A stretch of DNA of 64,000 nt from Sphingobacteriales bacterium (GCA_027484425.1 JAIXSZ010000037.1:1-64000), one strand, 5' to 3'; positions 42,699 through 52,815 are shown, counted from the stretch's first letter. A program made the numbers and translations. The notes: a model not told the origin generated them from the sequence alone.

Positions 42699-44639
42699 AT
42701 GAAAAAAATCTTGTTCCTGTTTTCTATTGCGCTTTTCTTTTCAGGCTTTGCCGATGCACGTCATAGTCATGCATGTGCCGACCGAAATAGTAAGCGCAAC
42801 AAAGCTGCCGCCAAAACTACCATGGCACACCCTGACGAGGGCAATTATGATATTACCTATCTCCGCTTCGACCTCAACATAACCGATACCTCGATCTACA
42901 TTTTTCCATCTAGCGTAACCACTACTGCACGGGTAGTAGTAGCCTCAATGACCGATTATGTTTTCGAACTGGGCCCCACGCTCACTATCGACTCTGCCAA
43001 AGTCAACGGAGCACTGCTTCCGGTTTCAGCCACTGGTGCCGTAAGGCGCATCACCCTGCCATCAGCATTGGCTATGGGCACTACATTTACAGCACAGGTA
43101 TGGTATCATGGCATGCCTCCTATAGGTGGTGGTTTTTTCAATGGCATCACACATACGGTATCATCTGGAGGTACAGACATGGTATATACCGTCAGCGACC
43201 CTTGGGTGGCACTAAACTGGTGGCCGTGTAAACAATCTGTCAATGATCAGGCCGACTCTGTGAATATGTACATCACCGTGCCATCGGGTGTAATGGCGGG
43301 TAGCAACGGTCTGCTCCTGCATACTGATACCACCACTATTACGGGCCGCTGGACACACCACTGGCGCACTCGCTACCCTATAGACTATTACCTGATATCT
43401 ATAGCCATAGCCCGCTACACCGATTACAAAACCTATATGCACTTCACTGGCAGCCCCGACTCTATGCTGATTCATAATTTCTTTATGGATACAGCTACCT
43501 TCAACCCGGCACACAAAATAAAATTTGACAGTGTAGACCACATGATAAACTACTTCTCGTCTTTGTTTGGCAGATACCCGTTTTGGCAAGAGAAATATGG
43601 TATGTGCTTCACTACACTAGGTGGAGGAATGGAGCACCAAACCATGACCACCATTGGCGTAACAGATGTAGGCACCATAGCTCACGAATTGATGCACCAG
43701 TGGTTTGGCGACCATGTGACCTACAAAACATGGGGCGATATGTGGCTCAGTGAGGGTTTTGCTACGTTTTCAGAACATCTATACCTAGGTCAGTTTTGGG
43801 GTGCTGCTGCTGCCAAAACCCGCCGTCAGGCGCATCTATCCGCTGCACTATCTAAGGCTTGTGGTATGACGTACGTCAATGACACTTCTACTAGCGATAG
43901 CTTGTTTACATCCAATCAATATCAGAAGGCAAGTATTTTTATCAACACACTGCGCTACATGGCGCCTGCCGATAGCTTATTCTTCAAAATATTGCGTACC
44001 TATCAGAGCACCTACAGCATGGGCAATGCCAGCACTGCCGACTTCAAAGCCATAGCAGAATCGGTGTATGGGTTTAACCTCGATACGTTCTTCAATCAGT
44101 GGGTGTATGGTAGGGGTTTTCCTATTTACAAAACCACGTGGAATCAGATAGGCAGCACCGTGTACGTGCGATTGGTGCAAACACAGTCTTGCCCATCTTA
44201 TACTAGCCACTTCAGCACCCCTGTGCAGTTGCAACTGCGTGCTGGCAGCATAGATACCTTTGTGAAAGTTTACAGTAGTCTGGATACTCAGGAGTTCACA
44301 TTTGAGTGGGCACCCACTATGACCAGCCTGCTCATCAACCCCGATGTATGGACACTGCTGCGCAACAACGGCATTACCAAAGATGCATCTCTGGGTTTTG
44401 GCACCCTGTACAAAAACAATATTCGCATACACCCCAACCCTGCCGAAAACAATTGGCAAATAGACCACCTGCCCACCGATACCCAACTGGCACTGATGGA
44501 TATGGCTGGTAAGGTATTGTGGCAAGGCAAAAGCAGTACCGGCACTATTGTGATACCTGGCACCCATCTACCTTCTGGCAACTATTTGCTACAACTCAGC
44601 GGCGGCACCAACGAACATGTGAAACTAATACACTGGTAA
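42699..44639 (+). CDS. M1-family metallopeptidase with T9SS sorting domain
   Basis: 646 residues. Signal peptide ([19 protein letters not shown]). The N-terminal ~170 residues are the M1 beta domain; then the exopeptidase motif appears as GGGMEHQT (~306) in place of GAMEN. The zinc site is HELMH (329-333) with Glu352, giving HExxH-x18-E. The C-terminal ~75 residues are a T9SS type A sorting domain ([23 protein letters not shown]). It is therefore a secreted or surface aminopeptidase. The start is at ATG 42699. Its stop codon directly abuts that of the convergent NUDIX gene. Confidence 0.95.
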   Translation: MKKILFLFSIALFFSGFADARHSHACADRNSKRNKAAAKTTMAHPDEGNYDITYLRFDLNITDTSIYIFPSSVTTTARVVVASMTDYVFELGPTLTIDSAKVNGALLPVSATGAVRRITLPSALAMGTTFTAQVWYHGMPPIGGGFFNGITHTVSSGGTDMVYTVSDPWVALNWWPCKQSVNDQADSVNMYITVPSGVMAGSNGLLLHTDTTTITGRWTHHWRTRYPIDYYLISIAIARYTDYKTYMHFTGSPDSMLIHNFFMDTATFNPAHKIKFDSVDHMINYFSSLFGRYPFWQEKYGMCFTTLGGGMEHQTMTTIGVTDVGTIAHELMHQWFGDHVTYKTWGDMWLSEGFATFSEHLYLGQFWGAAAAKTRRQAHLSAALSKACGMTYVNDTSTSDSLFTSNQYQKASIFINTLRYMAPADSLFFKILRTYQSTYSMGNASTADFKAIAESVYGFNLDTFFNQWVYGRGFPIYKTTWNQIGSTVYVRLVQTQSCPSYTSHFSTPVQLQLRAGSIDTFVKVYSSLDTQEFTFEWAPTMTSLLINPDVWTLLRNNGITKDASLGFGTLYKNNIRIHPNPAENNWQIDHLPTDTQLALMDMAGKVLWQGKSSTGTIVIPGTHLPSGNYLLQLSGGTNEHVKLIHW

Positions 44640-45068
44640 TTAAGCCTTTGGCACCACAGTTTTCATGGCCATATCCAGCATTTCCATATGGTCGAAGGCC
44701 AGCTCGGTTATTCCTTTCACAAATACCCATTCTGCCTCAGCAGCATCGTCGCCACCCTGCACCTGTTGTGTGGCAGCATCTGCAAATGCATAATAGGTAA
44801 CAGTTACAGTGCGTCCACGGCTATCTCTGCCCACCTTACCAAAAGTGTGGAGTTGCGTCATTGCAGGCACAACAAGACCGGTTTCCTCTTGCAGTTCACG
44901 TATGGCGGCCGCTTCTAGTTCTTCATCGTCCTCTACAAAGCCTCCGGGTATGGCCCACATACCTTTGTAGGGCTCATATTTGCGCCGCACCAGCAATATT
45001 TGCAGCGCGTCACCCTTGCCCGAAAACACCATAGCATCAGCAGCAAGTTTTATATTCTGTATTAACAT
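44640..45068 (-). CDS. NUDIX hydrolase
   Basis: 142 residues. The Nudix box is complete: GGFVEDDEELEAAAIRELQEETGL (positions ~42-65), matching GX5EX7REUXEEXGU. The start LAADAMVFSGKGDALQILLVRRKYEPYKGMWAIPGGF is typical of the ADP-ribose/MutT group; DSRGRTVTVTYYAFAD suggests an ADP-ribose pyrophosphatase-like substrate, but the exact one is unknown. Near-match -7 sequence TACCTTG (minus, 45073-45079) lies 4 bases before the ATG. Confidence 0.92.
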   Translation of the reverse strand: MLIQNIKLAADAMVFSGKGDALQILLVRRKYEPYKGMWAIPGGFVEDDEELEAAAIRELQEETGLVVPAMTQLHTFGKVGRDSRGRTVTVTYYAFADAATQQVQGGDDAAEAEWVFVKGITELAFDHMEMLDMAMKTVVPKA

Positions 45069-45205
45069 GCTACAAGGTAATTATTTGTTACTTAACCTAA
45101 ATCGGTGCGATGACTTTAGGGCTTGTTAAATATTTTGTAGTAGACAATTACAAAATAGTCCTGAATTGCTATTATCAGTAACTTCGTGTAACAAAAACTG
45201 CTATT

Positions 45206-45817
45206 ATGAAAAATATAATTTTCATTCTTCTGTTTGTTTTGGGTGCTACGGTAGCTCATGGTCAGGAAGTGTACAATAGCTCAGGAAAAGCTAACTACAA
45301 AAACAAAAAGAAACAAAAAGGATATGACCCCGATAGGCTGGTGCTGGGCGGTGGCATGAATCTGGGCTTTGGTAGTGGCTATGCCAATGTAGGTATTTCT
45401 CCTATTGTTGGATATCGTATTACTAAACACTTTTCGGCTGGTGTGGGGCTTGGCTATCAATACTATAAATATCCTTCTTATTTAGATCCGTTCAATAACT
45501 ATTATTACACTTACATGAACATCATTTACCCAAGTGTGTGGACTCGTTTGTTTGTGTACAGGAATTTGTTTTTGAGTGCTGGTTATGAATATGACTTTAT
45601 CACTCGAAAAGAGCCTCTTGACCGTTTTGCCAACCTCAATCAAACCAAACTCTCTGTTACGAATCAGTGCTTGTTAATTGGTGTCGGTATCCGTCAACCC
45701 ATTGCTGGTAGAGTATCTTTTTACGGCGAATTGTTCTACGATGCGCTTCAGGGCAAATACAGCCCTTATCCTATAGGTTCTCCAGGTCTTAGGTTTGGTA
45801 TAGCAGCTGGTTTATAA
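45206..45817 (+). CDS. Outer-membrane beta-barrel family protein
   Basis: 203 residues. Signal peptide (MKNIIFILLFVLGATVAHGQ), a short Lys-rich linker (KANYKNKKKQKGYDPDR), then barrel strands: LVLGGGMNLGFGSGYANVGISPIVGYRI, FSAGVGLGYQYY, SVWTRLFVYRNLFLSAGYEYDF, VSFYGELFYDAL and LRFGIAAGL. Likely an 8-stranded outer-membrane protein. The role is unknown. A large hairpin at 45841 lies between this gene and the next. Confidence 0.82.
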   Translation: MKNIIFILLFVLGATVAHGQEVYNSSGKANYKNKKKQKGYDPDRLVLGGGMNLGFGSGYANVGISPIVGYRITKHFSAGVGLGYQYYKYPSYLDPFNNYYYTYMNIIYPSVWTRLFVYRNLFLSAGYEYDFITRKEPLDRFANLNQTKLSVTNQCLLIGVGIRQPIAGRVSFYGELFYDALQGKYSPYPIGSPGLRFGIAAGL

Positions 45818-45840
45818 AAAATTGACAATTATTCATAATT

Positions 45841-45880
45841 TCAGGCCTTGGGTAATAAACCCCGAGGCCTGACTTATTTT
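45841..45880 (+). terminator. Long hairpin between the barrel gene and the symporter gene
   Basis: 8-bp perfect outer stem (TCAGGCCT 45841-45848, AGGCCTGA 45865-45872) with an inner GGG/CCC stem, followed by CTTATTTT. It ends 4 bases before the symporter ATG at 45885, so it may be a terminator of the barrel gene, an attenuator, or both. Confidence 0.65.
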
Positions 45881-45884
45881 CAGC

Positions 45885-47417
45885 ATGAATTCAATCATTC
45901 TATTACTTATCATACTGGCTTACTTTGCGGTCCTGCTAGGTATTGCCTTTTACACCTCTCGTGGTTCCGACAACGAATCATTTTTTATTGGGAACAGGAG
46001 CAGCAAATGGTGGCTCGTTGCCTTTGGCATGATAGGCACTTCGCTTTCGGGCATGACGTTTATCTCTGTACCAGGAACAGTAGGCAAGGCTGGCTTCGGC
46101 TACTTTCAGGTAGTTATTGGTTACTGGTTGGGCTACTTTGCAGTAGCTTACATTTTACTGCCACTCTATTATAGGCTCAATCTTACCTCTATATATACCT
46201 ATCTGGAGCAGCGACTAGGCACCAACGCCTACAAGACCGGCTCTATGTTTTTTATCCTCTCACGCACGCTGGGGGCTACACTACGCCTATATCTGGTTAT
46301 TAAGGTGCTGGAAAAATTTGTGTTGGAAGATATGGGCATTCCATTCGAGCTCACTGCTATTATCATACTGGGGCTTATACTGCTATACACCTACCGAGGT
46401 GGGGTAAAAACCATAGTATGGACAGATACCCTGCAAACCACCTTTATGCTGCTAGCACTGGTAATATGTGTGGGCTACATCATGCATACGTTGCACCTCA
46501 ACCTAGGCGAAACCTGGAGCGCCATGCAGGCAAAAGGATATACCACACTACTACAAACCGACTTCAAAAGCCCAAGTTTTTTCCTGAAGCAGATATTAGG
46601 TGGTGCATTTATCACCATAGCTATGACTGGGCTTGACCAAGAAATGATGCAGAAAAATATCAGCGTCAGCAACCTCAAAGACTCGCAGAAAAACATGGTT
46701 GTTTTCTGCTTTGTGCTGCTGGTGGCCAATTTTATCTTCTTGCTGCTAGGTGGGTTGCTCTACCTCTATGCCGATGCTAATGCTATAGCTACCGTTGGCG
46801 ACGACCTCTTTCCAGCTATAGCCATCAATAGTGGTTTGCCGTTTTTTATTACTGTTTGTTTTATGATAGGGCTCATATCTGCCGTTTTTCCTAGTGCCGA
46901 TGGCGCACTAACTGCTCTCACTTCTTCTTTTTGTATAGATATACTGGGCATAAGGCGCAACAAAAACCTGACCGAAGCACAACAAAAAAAGACGCGCCTA
47001 CTGGTACACAATGGGTTTGCCATCATTTTTTTGGGCTGTGTGTTTTTCTTTAGGCTTATAGACAATGGCTCGCTTATAGACATTCTACTCAAGATGGCAG
47101 GCTTCACCTATGGACCATTACTGGGTCTTTTTGCTTTTGGCATCCTCACCCAGCGCACTATAGGCGCACAGCTACCCATATGGATATGCCTCAGCGCACT
47201 GGTAGCCACCTTTGGTATAGACCTTGTAAACAATGCTGGTTGGTACATAGACAAGCTGCACATAAGCAGTAGCACTGCCGCTTCGCTCACGTCACTTTCC
47301 GAGCAGGTCTTTGGTGGGTACAAGATAGGAGTGGAGTTATTGATCATTAACGCTGCATTTACATTTTTACTACTACTTTTATTTGCTCAAAAAAAAGCAA
47401 TACCAACCAACAACTAA
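45885..47417 (+). CDS. Sodium:solute symporter family transporter (SSS/SLC5-like)
   Basis: 510 residues with about 13 hydrophobic spans. The SSS pattern is clear: SIILLLIILAYFAVLLGIAFY, SFFIGNRSSKWWLVAFGMIGTSLSGMTFISVPGTVGKAGFGYFQVVIGYWLGYFAVAYILLPLYY, the YTYRGGVKTIVWTDTLQT segment, MTGLDQEMMQKNIS and AVFPSADGALTALTSSFCID. It is an inner-membrane importer driven by Na+; the cargo (sugar, sialic acid, organic acid) cannot be told. First gene of a tight group with the LOG protein 6 bases downstream and the O-methyltransferase 9 bases after that. Confidence 0.92.
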   Translation: MNSIILLLIILAYFAVLLGIAFYTSRGSDNESFFIGNRSSKWWLVAFGMIGTSLSGMTFISVPGTVGKAGFGYFQVVIGYWLGYFAVAYILLPLYYRLNLTSIYTYLEQRLGTNAYKTGSMFFILSRTLGATLRLYLVIKVLEKFVLEDMGIPFELTAIIILGLILLYTYRGGVKTIVWTDTLQTTFMLLALVICVGYIMHTLHLNLGETWSAMQAKGYTTLLQTDFKSPSFFLKQILGGAFITIAMTGLDQEMMQKNISVSNLKDSQKNMVVFCFVLLVANFIFLLLGGLLYLYADANAIATVGDDLFPAIAINSGLPFFITVCFMIGLISAVFPSADGALTALTSSFCIDILGIRRNKNLTEAQQKKTRLLVHNGFAIIFLGCVFFFRLIDNGSLIDILLKMAGFTYGPLLGLFAFGILTQRTIGAQLPIWICLSALVATFGIDLVNNAGWYIDKLHISSSTAASLTSLSEQVFGGYKIGVELLIINAAFTFLLLLLFAQKKAIPTNN

Positions 47418-47423
47418 ATATAC

Positions 47424-48122
47424 ATGAGAGATCAGCTGAACAGTATAAAAATGCGCGACTGGACCGAAACAAAAGCACATTCCAGTTGGCAGATATTCAA
47501 GATAATGGCAGAGTTTGTGCAGGGCTTTGAGTCGCTGGCACGTGTGGGACCCTGCGTGTCCATTTTTGGGTCTGCCCGCACCAAGCCTGGTCATAAGTAC
47601 TACGAGCTTACCGAAGAGATAGCTCGCCGCCTGTCTAAAGAAGGTTTTGGTATCATCACTGGTGGTGGACCGGGTATTATGGAGGCAGCCAACAAAGGTG
47701 CGCACTCTGTATCTGGCAGGTCAGTAGGGCTAAACATTGATCTTCCCTTCGAACAAGAAAGCAATAAGTTTGTAAGTAAAGACACCTCTATCGATTTCGA
47801 TTACTTTTTTGTGCGCAAGGTTATGTTCACTAAGTATTCGCAGGGCTTTATCATGATGCCGGGCGGCTGGGGAACTATGGATGAATTCTTTGAAGTAGCT
47901 ACATTGATACAAACACGTAAATTTATACAGACCCCTATGGTGTGTGTAGGGTCGGCATACTGGTCTGGCCTGTTCAACTGGATGCGCGAAGTGATGCAGG
48001 AAACTGAACACAACATTAGTCCCGGCGACCTAGAACTAATAAAGATTTTTGATACTGCCGATGAGGTAGTCAACTACATCAGCGAGTTTTATACCCACAA
48101 CAAGCTACAACCTAATTTCTAA
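47424..48122 (+). CDS. LOG-family (TIGR00730) Rossmann-fold protein
   Basis: 232 residues. Core motifs: CVSIFGSARTKPGHKYYELTEEIARRLSKEGFGIITGGGPGIMEAANKGA, and the family signature GFIMMPGGWGTMDEFFEVATLIQT (PGGxGTxxE). Members are cytokinin-activating phosphoribohydrolases (LOG) or PpnN-type nucleotide 5'-monophosphate nucleosidases; which one applies here is open. The N-terminal ~40 residues are an extra charged stretch. Probably co-transcribed with the symporter and O-methyltransferase genes. Confidence 0.92.
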   Translation: MRDQLNSIKMRDWTETKAHSSWQIFKIMAEFVQGFESLARVGPCVSIFGSARTKPGHKYYELTEEIARRLSKEGFGIITGGGPGIMEAANKGAHSVSGRSVGLNIDLPFEQESNKFVSKDTSIDFDYFFVRKVMFTKYSQGFIMMPGGWGTMDEFFEVATLIQTRKFIQTPMVCVGSAYWSGLFNWMREVMQETEHNISPGDLELIKIFDTADEVVNYISEFYTHNKLQPNF

Positions 48123-48131
48123 GTAATACAA

Positions 48132-48785
48132 ATGACAACATCACTGCTATCGCCAGCCATAGAGGCGTATACCGCTCTGCACACCACCCCCGAAACATCG
48201 GTACTGGCTGCGCTGAACAGGGAAACCAATCTGAAGCGGGGCGATGCAGTAATGCTGTCGGGTCATGTGCAGGGTGCAGTATTGCAAATGCTGAGCAACA
48301 TGATAGCACCTCACCACATCCTAGAGATAGGCACATACACCGGCTATTCTGCCATCTGTCTGGCACAAGGCTTGCAGCCAAATGGTCACCTACATACTAT
48401 AGAGGTAGACGAAGAACTGGAAGATATAGCTGCCAGCTACATTACCGAGGCTGGGCTTCGCACAGCCATCACCCAGCACATAGGTGCCGCAGCCGATATT
48501 ATACCCACCATAGATACCTCATTCGACCTCGTTTTTATAGATGCAGATAAGTCTAATTACGAACTATACTACGACCTTGTGTTCCCCAAAGTACCCATAG
48601 GTGGCTACATCATAGCCGATAATGTACTGTACGATGGCGAGGTAGTACTTCCCGCAGCAGCACAAAGTAAAAATGCCCGTGCCATGATAGCCTTTAACGA
48701 AAAAGTAAGTGCCGATGCGCGTGTGCAGCATCTGCTGCTAGCCGTACGAGATGGACTGATGATAGTACGGAAGGTGGCAGAGTAG
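48132..48785 (+). CDS. Class I SAM-dependent O-methyltransferase (COMT-like)
   Basis: 217 residues. Motifs of the O-methyltransferase_3 family: LSNMIAPHHILEIGTYTGYSAICLAQGL (SAM motif I), HTIEVDEELEDIA, FDLVFIDADKSNYELYYDLVFPKVPIGGYIIADNVLYDGEVV (metal-binding Asp residues and the D-N pair), and the end VRDGLMIVRKV. Typical substrates are catechol-type phenols; none is suggested by the neighbours. Third gene of the symporter group, with no terminator visible in the 100 bases after it. Confidence 0.92.
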   Translation: MTTSLLSPAIEAYTALHTTPETSVLAALNRETNLKRGDAVMLSGHVQGAVLQMLSNMIAPHHILEIGTYTGYSAICLAQGLQPNGHLHTIEVDEELEDIAASYITEAGLRTAITQHIGAAADIIPTIDTSFDLVFIDADKSNYELYYDLVFPKVPIGGYIIADNVLYDGEVVLPAAAQSKNARAMIAFNEKVSADARVQHLLLAVRDGLMIVRKVAE

Positions 48786-48885
48786 GGAGTTTATGGGGTG
48801 AGTTGTTTGATGGACCATCTACGGTATAATTTGGTCAATACCTATAAAATATCTGAAATGACAAACCAGCAGTAGTGTTAGCTTC

Positions 48886-49932
48886 CTATCCCTTTTTCAC
48901 CTCCACCCCTCTCGCCTCCAGCGCATTTTTCAGGTCTTCCCATCGTTGTGCTTTTAGGCTGGGGCAATGATAATTTTCATACCTATAGTCTTTGTAGAGT
49001 ATGGTTATGGTGTTGGTAAATGATGATTGCTCAAACCCTATTTCTTTAATTTCTTTGATGTAAATTCTCTTTTTGAACCACGGCAAATTGTGTTTCCTCA
49101 CCTCCATATATTCATCCGACAGCACAATATAATTCAGCAACAACGACATAGGTAGCACCCATATTACCAGCAATAATACAGGCAAGTTTGTTATCACTAT
49201 ACTGCTTGCATTTACCATCACCGGAATGGCACTAATCACCAAAAACACTACCCATATACCTATACCCACCACACTAGCAAACTGGCTACCCTTAAAATGT
49301 GTAGTATACATCCCCGTCTGCTGTCGTGCGGCAGTTGTTACGTTCTCCTTACCTACAATTATCCTTATGGCTGGCTGCTCTACAGCTGGGGGTTTGTTAT
49401 CGTATACTGGCATTGGTGCTACAGCTTGCACCGTATCTGGTGTATATTCACTTTGACTTACTGGTGGCACTGTCTGTTTGTTTTCATCCACCTTTTTCAA
49501 TGCCAGAAACAAGTCGTAAAAAGTATTGTTGGTATTAAACACAAATTGTTTGCTGTACAGTTTTATGCGTAGTCCATATTCCAGTTCCAGCAGTATGTAA
49601 CTCCCTGCGGCTATACTATTCCTCATGTTTATCCCCCTTATTATATTCAGGGGTATGGTGTGCATCTGCAATACTGCAGCAGAGCCTCTCACTATATTCA
49701 GCACAATTTTTTCTTCCGTTACTGTCACACTGAGTTTAGACTTGGAAGTCAGCATTGCAAGGAAGTAGGTAAGCGGCAATGCCCCGAACATCCATGCTGC
49801 CACCAGCATGTCTTCGCGCTGCGGAAAAACATCCATCAACAACCCCAGTGCTATAAACCCCACAATAACATACACTAAGCTGGCAGCTACAACTGCGGCA
49901 CCCGAACGAACATAAGCGGTATACTGTGGCAT
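48886..49932 (-). CDS. Membrane protein of unknown function with two PH-like regions
   Basis: 348 residues from the ATG at 49932; the longer frame starts with TTG and is not preferred. Two hydrophobic spans near the start (VVAASLVYVIVGFIALGLL, MLVAAWMFGALPLTYFLAML), then a soluble stretch with beta strands resembling a PH-like fold (KLSVTVTEEKIVLNIVRGSAAVLQMHTIPLNIIRGINM). A Pro/Gln-rich linker (~residues 160-195) follows. A second pair of spans (VGIGIWVVFLVISAIPVMV and LPVLLLVIWVLPMSLLLNYIVL) leads into another beta-rich part. Internal duplication is likely. No family is recognised. Confidence 0.6.
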   Translation of the reverse strand: MPQYTAYVRSGAAVVAASLVYVIVGFIALGLLMDVFPQREDMLVAAWMFGALPLTYFLAMLTSKSKLSVTVTEEKIVLNIVRGSAAVLQMHTIPLNIIRGINMRNSIAAGSYILLELEYGLRIKLYSKQFVFNTNNTFYDLFLALKKVDENKQTVPPVSQSEYTPDTVQAVAPMPVYDNKPPAVEQPAIRIIVGKENVTTAARQQTGMYTTHFKGSQFASVVGIGIWVVFLVISAIPVMVNASSIVITNLPVLLLVIWVLPMSLLLNYIVLSDEYMEVRKHNLPWFKKRIYIKEIKEIGFEQSSFTNTITILYKDYRYENYHCPSLKAQRWEDLKNALEARGVEVKKG

Positions 49933-49988
49933 ACTATATAAAGATAAGGTTATTGTATTTCTTACTTCAGATACTAGTCTGACCAAAC

Positions 49989-51392
49989 CTATTTAAATAT
50001 CTTACCCGGGTTCAGTATTCCTTTCGGGTCGAAAATATTTTTTATCTGCTGCATCAGTTGCAGTTGCGTATTACCAAAGGCTATATCCATATAGTCTTTC
50101 TGCACCAGCCCTATACCATGCTCGCCCGATATTGTGCCCCCTAGTCGCACCACTTCTGCAAACAGTTTACGAATGCCTTCAGTCAATTTATTGTTCCAGT
50201 CGTCATCGCTCATACCTGCCTTTACTATGTTCACATGCAGGTTGCCATCACCCGCATGCCCATAACACACCGACTGGAAGCCATACTCCTCACCTAGTCG
50301 TTTTATTATGGTCAGCAACTCGGGTAACTCTGCCCTTGGCACTACGGTATCTTCCTCTTTGTACACAGAGTTGCTTTTTACAGCCTCACCTACTTTGCGG
50401 CGCAGCGTCCACAGCATTTGTTTCTGTTCATGGCTATCCGCCATCAGCACCTCATCTATGTCATATCGTTGCACTATTTGTGCTATAGCCTCCGCATCTC
50501 TGTACAGCTCATCCATGTGGTTGCCATCTACCTCAATTAACAGGTGAGCTGCCACATCGGGCGGCAGTTGTATGCCTGTGCTTTGCACATATCGCATAGA
50601 CCATTCCAGCGCATCGCGCTCCATAAACTCCAGCGCACTGGGTGTATATCCAGCCAGAAATATTGCATTCACAGCTTCGCACGCTTCCACAGCACTTCTG
50701 AACGGCACCAGCAAAAGCAAGTCGTGTTTTACGGCAGGTATCAGCCGCAGCACTATTTTGGTTATCACCCCCAGTGTGCCCTCACTACCCACTATAAGTT
50801 GGGTAAGGTTATATCCGGTAGCGTTTTTTAGCACATTGGCACCCGTCCACATCACATCACCATTCGGTAATACTATTTCCAAATTCAGCACATAGTCTTT
50901 CACCACACCATACTTTACAGCACGTGGTCCACCACTATTTTCAGACACATTACCGCCTATAAAGCAAGAGCCCTTGCTAGCAGGGTCGGGCGGATAAAAC
51001 AACCCTTCTGCTTTCAGTTGTTCTTGTAGTACCTGTGTTATTACCCCTGGCTCTGTAGTTACCTGAAAGTTGCGCTTGTCTACATGCAGCACCTTGTCAA
51101 ACCGTTTCATGTCCAGCACCACTCCACCTTTTACCGGCAGTGCACCACCACTCAGTCCAGTGCCCGCGCCGCGAGGCGTTACGGGTAGCAGGTGCTCGTT
51201 GCAGTAAGCCATTATCCTACTCACCTCTAGTGTAGTAGCTGGCTGCACCACCACCTCTGGCATATATTGTAGGTCCTCAGTTTGGTCCGATGCACAGCGC
51301 TGTCGATGCTCGGTATCAGTATGTACATATTGTACCCCTATTACCGATACTAAAAAGTCTACATGCGCCTGCATTACCTTATTATATTGCAT
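49989..51392 (-). CDS. FAD-linked oxidase (GlcD / D-lactate dehydrogenase-like)
   Basis: 467 residues from the ATG at 51392. FAD-binding PCMH domain: TPRGAGTGLSGGALPVKGGVVLDMKRF, then CFIGGNVSENSGGPRAVKYGVVKDYVLNLEIVLPNGD and GSEGTLGVITKIVLRLIP. The C-terminal cap ends GHAGDGNLHVNI, GTISGEHGIGLVQKDYM and IFDPKGILNPGKIF, typical of GlcD and D-2-hydroxyacid dehydrogenases. It would oxidise glycolate or D-lactate in the cytoplasm or at the membrane. No GlcE, GlcF or LldEFG subunit is adjacent, so it may be a single-subunit type. The -7-like box CAACTTTG (minus strand, 51397-51404) lies 4 bases before this ATG. Confidence 0.9.
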   Translation of the reverse strand: MQYNKVMQAHVDFLVSVIGVQYVHTDTEHRQRCASDQTEDLQYMPEVVVQPATTLEVSRIMAYCNEHLLPVTPRGAGTGLSGGALPVKGGVVLDMKRFDKVLHVDKRNFQVTTEPGVITQVLQEQLKAEGLFYPPDPASKGSCFIGGNVSENSGGPRAVKYGVVKDYVLNLEIVLPNGDVMWTGANVLKNATGYNLTQLIVGSEGTLGVITKIVLRLIPAVKHDLLLLVPFRSAVEACEAVNAIFLAGYTPSALEFMERDALEWSMRYVQSTGIQLPPDVAAHLLIEVDGNHMDELYRDAEAIAQIVQRYDIDEVLMADSHEQKQMLWTLRRKVGEAVKSNSVYKEEDTVVPRAELPELLTIIKRLGEEYGFQSVCYGHAGDGNLHVNIVKAGMSDDDWNNKLTEGIRKLFAEVVRLGGTISGEHGIGLVQKDYMDIAFGNTQLQLMQQIKNIFDPKGILNPGKIFK

Positions 51393-51466
51393 ACCACAAA
51401 GTTGCACAAAATATCAAAGCCTCAAATCACATTTTCCCTCCATCAGGTGCCTACTATACCCATTTC

Positions 51467-51496
51467 ACTGACGTAATTGCTATTAATTGCGTCAGT
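51467..51496. repeat. 12-bp inverted repeat between divergent genes
   Basis: ACTGACGTAATT (51467-51478) and AATTGCGTCAGT (51485-51496), 11 of 12 pairs Watson-Crick plus one G-U, with a 6-base centre. It lies 75 bases upstream of the FAD oxidase start and 270 upstream of the epimerase. No T-run follows, so it looks more like an operator or a stable RNA stem than a terminator. The rest of 51408-51721 holds nothing else I can name. Confidence 0.6.
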
Positions 51497-51721
51497 CATT
51501 AAACTAACTAATAATATAGTGTAACTATTTATCGGCTACAATCTACAATTGCATAAACAATGTACCCATCAATAACTATTCTCGGTAACAATGTAATTCC
51601 GCTGCAATATCAATGCGAACTTTAAAACCACATCAGGTTTAGAAAGATTATACACTCCGAATAACTGCCAATCTTATACTAAATAGTGCATTCGTTCACG
51701 AGATATAACTACCACACTGCA

Positions 51722-51749
51722 TTTGACAACAGAATACGTTATACCTTTG
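51722..51749 (+). promoter_or_regulatory. Promoter of the epimerase gene: TTTG, 16-bp spacer, TACCTTTG
   Basis: TTTG at 51722-51725 and a perfect -7 box at 51742-51749, 16 bases before the ATG at 51766. Confidence 0.55.
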
Positions 51750-51765
51750 ACATCCATTTCATAAC

Positions 51766-52752
51766 ATGATACTTGTTACCGGCGGCAGCGGATTTCTGGG
51801 GATGCATCTAGTGCAGTATTTATCGGCAATGGGCAAACCCGTGCGGGCACTCTATCACTCCACTCCCCCCAACCAACATTTGACATCGCTCCCGGGTATA
51901 GAGTGGATGCAATGCGACCTTCTCGATGTTTTTGCGGTAGAAGAAGCTATGCTGGGTGTTACAGACATTTATCATTGCGCTGCCATAGTCACATTTGCGC
52001 CACACCTACAGGAACAAATGCTTCATTTCAACCCAGAAAGCACCGCCAACATTGTCAATCAGGCAATAGAACAAGGCATCCGCAAGCTAGTCCATGTGAG
52101 CTCTGTAGCTGCTCTGGGCAGAAGCGGTGATGAAAATAAAGAAATCACCGAAGAGCAAGAATGGGCCGAAAGCAAATACAACTCAGCCTACGGCATCAGC
52201 AAATATCTGGCAGAAAATGAAGTGTGGCGTGGGATAGGCGAGGGACTTAATGCTGTCATCATTAATCCGTCTGTAATACTTGGTGCTGGCGACTGGACCA
52301 AAGGCTCTGCCCAATTAATGTCTGTAGCTAATAGTGAATTCCCATTTTACACCCATGGCGTAAGTGGATGGGTAGATGTAGATGATGTAGTGCGTGCTAT
52401 GGTCATCCTTATGAACGCAGACACCACCGAAGAACGTTATATCATAAATAGTGGCAACCATGGCTTCCGTGAGGTCTTTACACTCATGGCACATGCGCTC
52501 GGCAAAAAACCACCACGCATTGCAGCTGGTAGCTTTATTACCAGTTTACTATGGCGGCTCAGCGCGTTTTACAGTTTCATTACAGGCAAAAACGTAGCCA
52601 TCACCCGCGAAACCGCCGATACAGCCACTAGCTACTCTTACTATAACAACGAAAAATTCTTAAAACATTTCCCAGACTTTTCTTACACTCCGATCTCCGA
52701 TTCTGTGAGGAAAATGGCACAAGCATTCAAAAACAATGCTGTTTCTGCATGA
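51766..52752 (+). CDS. NAD-dependent epimerase/dehydratase (extended SDR)
   Basis: 328 residues. Extended SDR: MILVTGGSGFLGMHLVQYL (Gly-rich NAD motif at the start), YHCAAIVTF, LVHVSSVAALGR with the catalytic Ser, and YGISKYLAENEV giving Tyr and Lys. The residue after ISK... and the C-terminal part (ALGKKPPRIAAGSFITSLLWRLSAFYSFITGKNVAITRETADTATSYSYYNNEKF) resemble dihydroflavonol-4-reductase-like/3-beta-HSD-type enzymes more than UDP-sugar epimerases. Substrate unknown. It stands alone between the divergent FAD oxidase and rho. Confidence 0.88.
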   Translation: MILVTGGSGFLGMHLVQYLSAMGKPVRALYHSTPPNQHLTSLPGIEWMQCDLLDVFAVEEAMLGVTDIYHCAAIVTFAPHLQEQMLHFNPESTANIVNQAIEQGIRKLVHVSSVAALGRSGDENKEITEEQEWAESKYNSAYGISKYLAENEVWRGIGEGLNAVIINPSVILGAGDWTKGSAQLMSVANSEFPFYTHGVSGWVDVDDVVRAMVILMNADTTEERYIINSGNHGFREVFTLMAHALGKKPPRIAAGSFITSLLWRLSAFYSFITGKNVAITRETADTATSYSYYNNEKFLKHFPDFSYTPISDSVRKMAQAFKNNAVSA

Positions 52753-52815
52753 TTTCAGGATAAATACAGCATGTAAAAAATTAAATCATTTTTTCGTTAT
52801 TTAAAAAAACAATCG

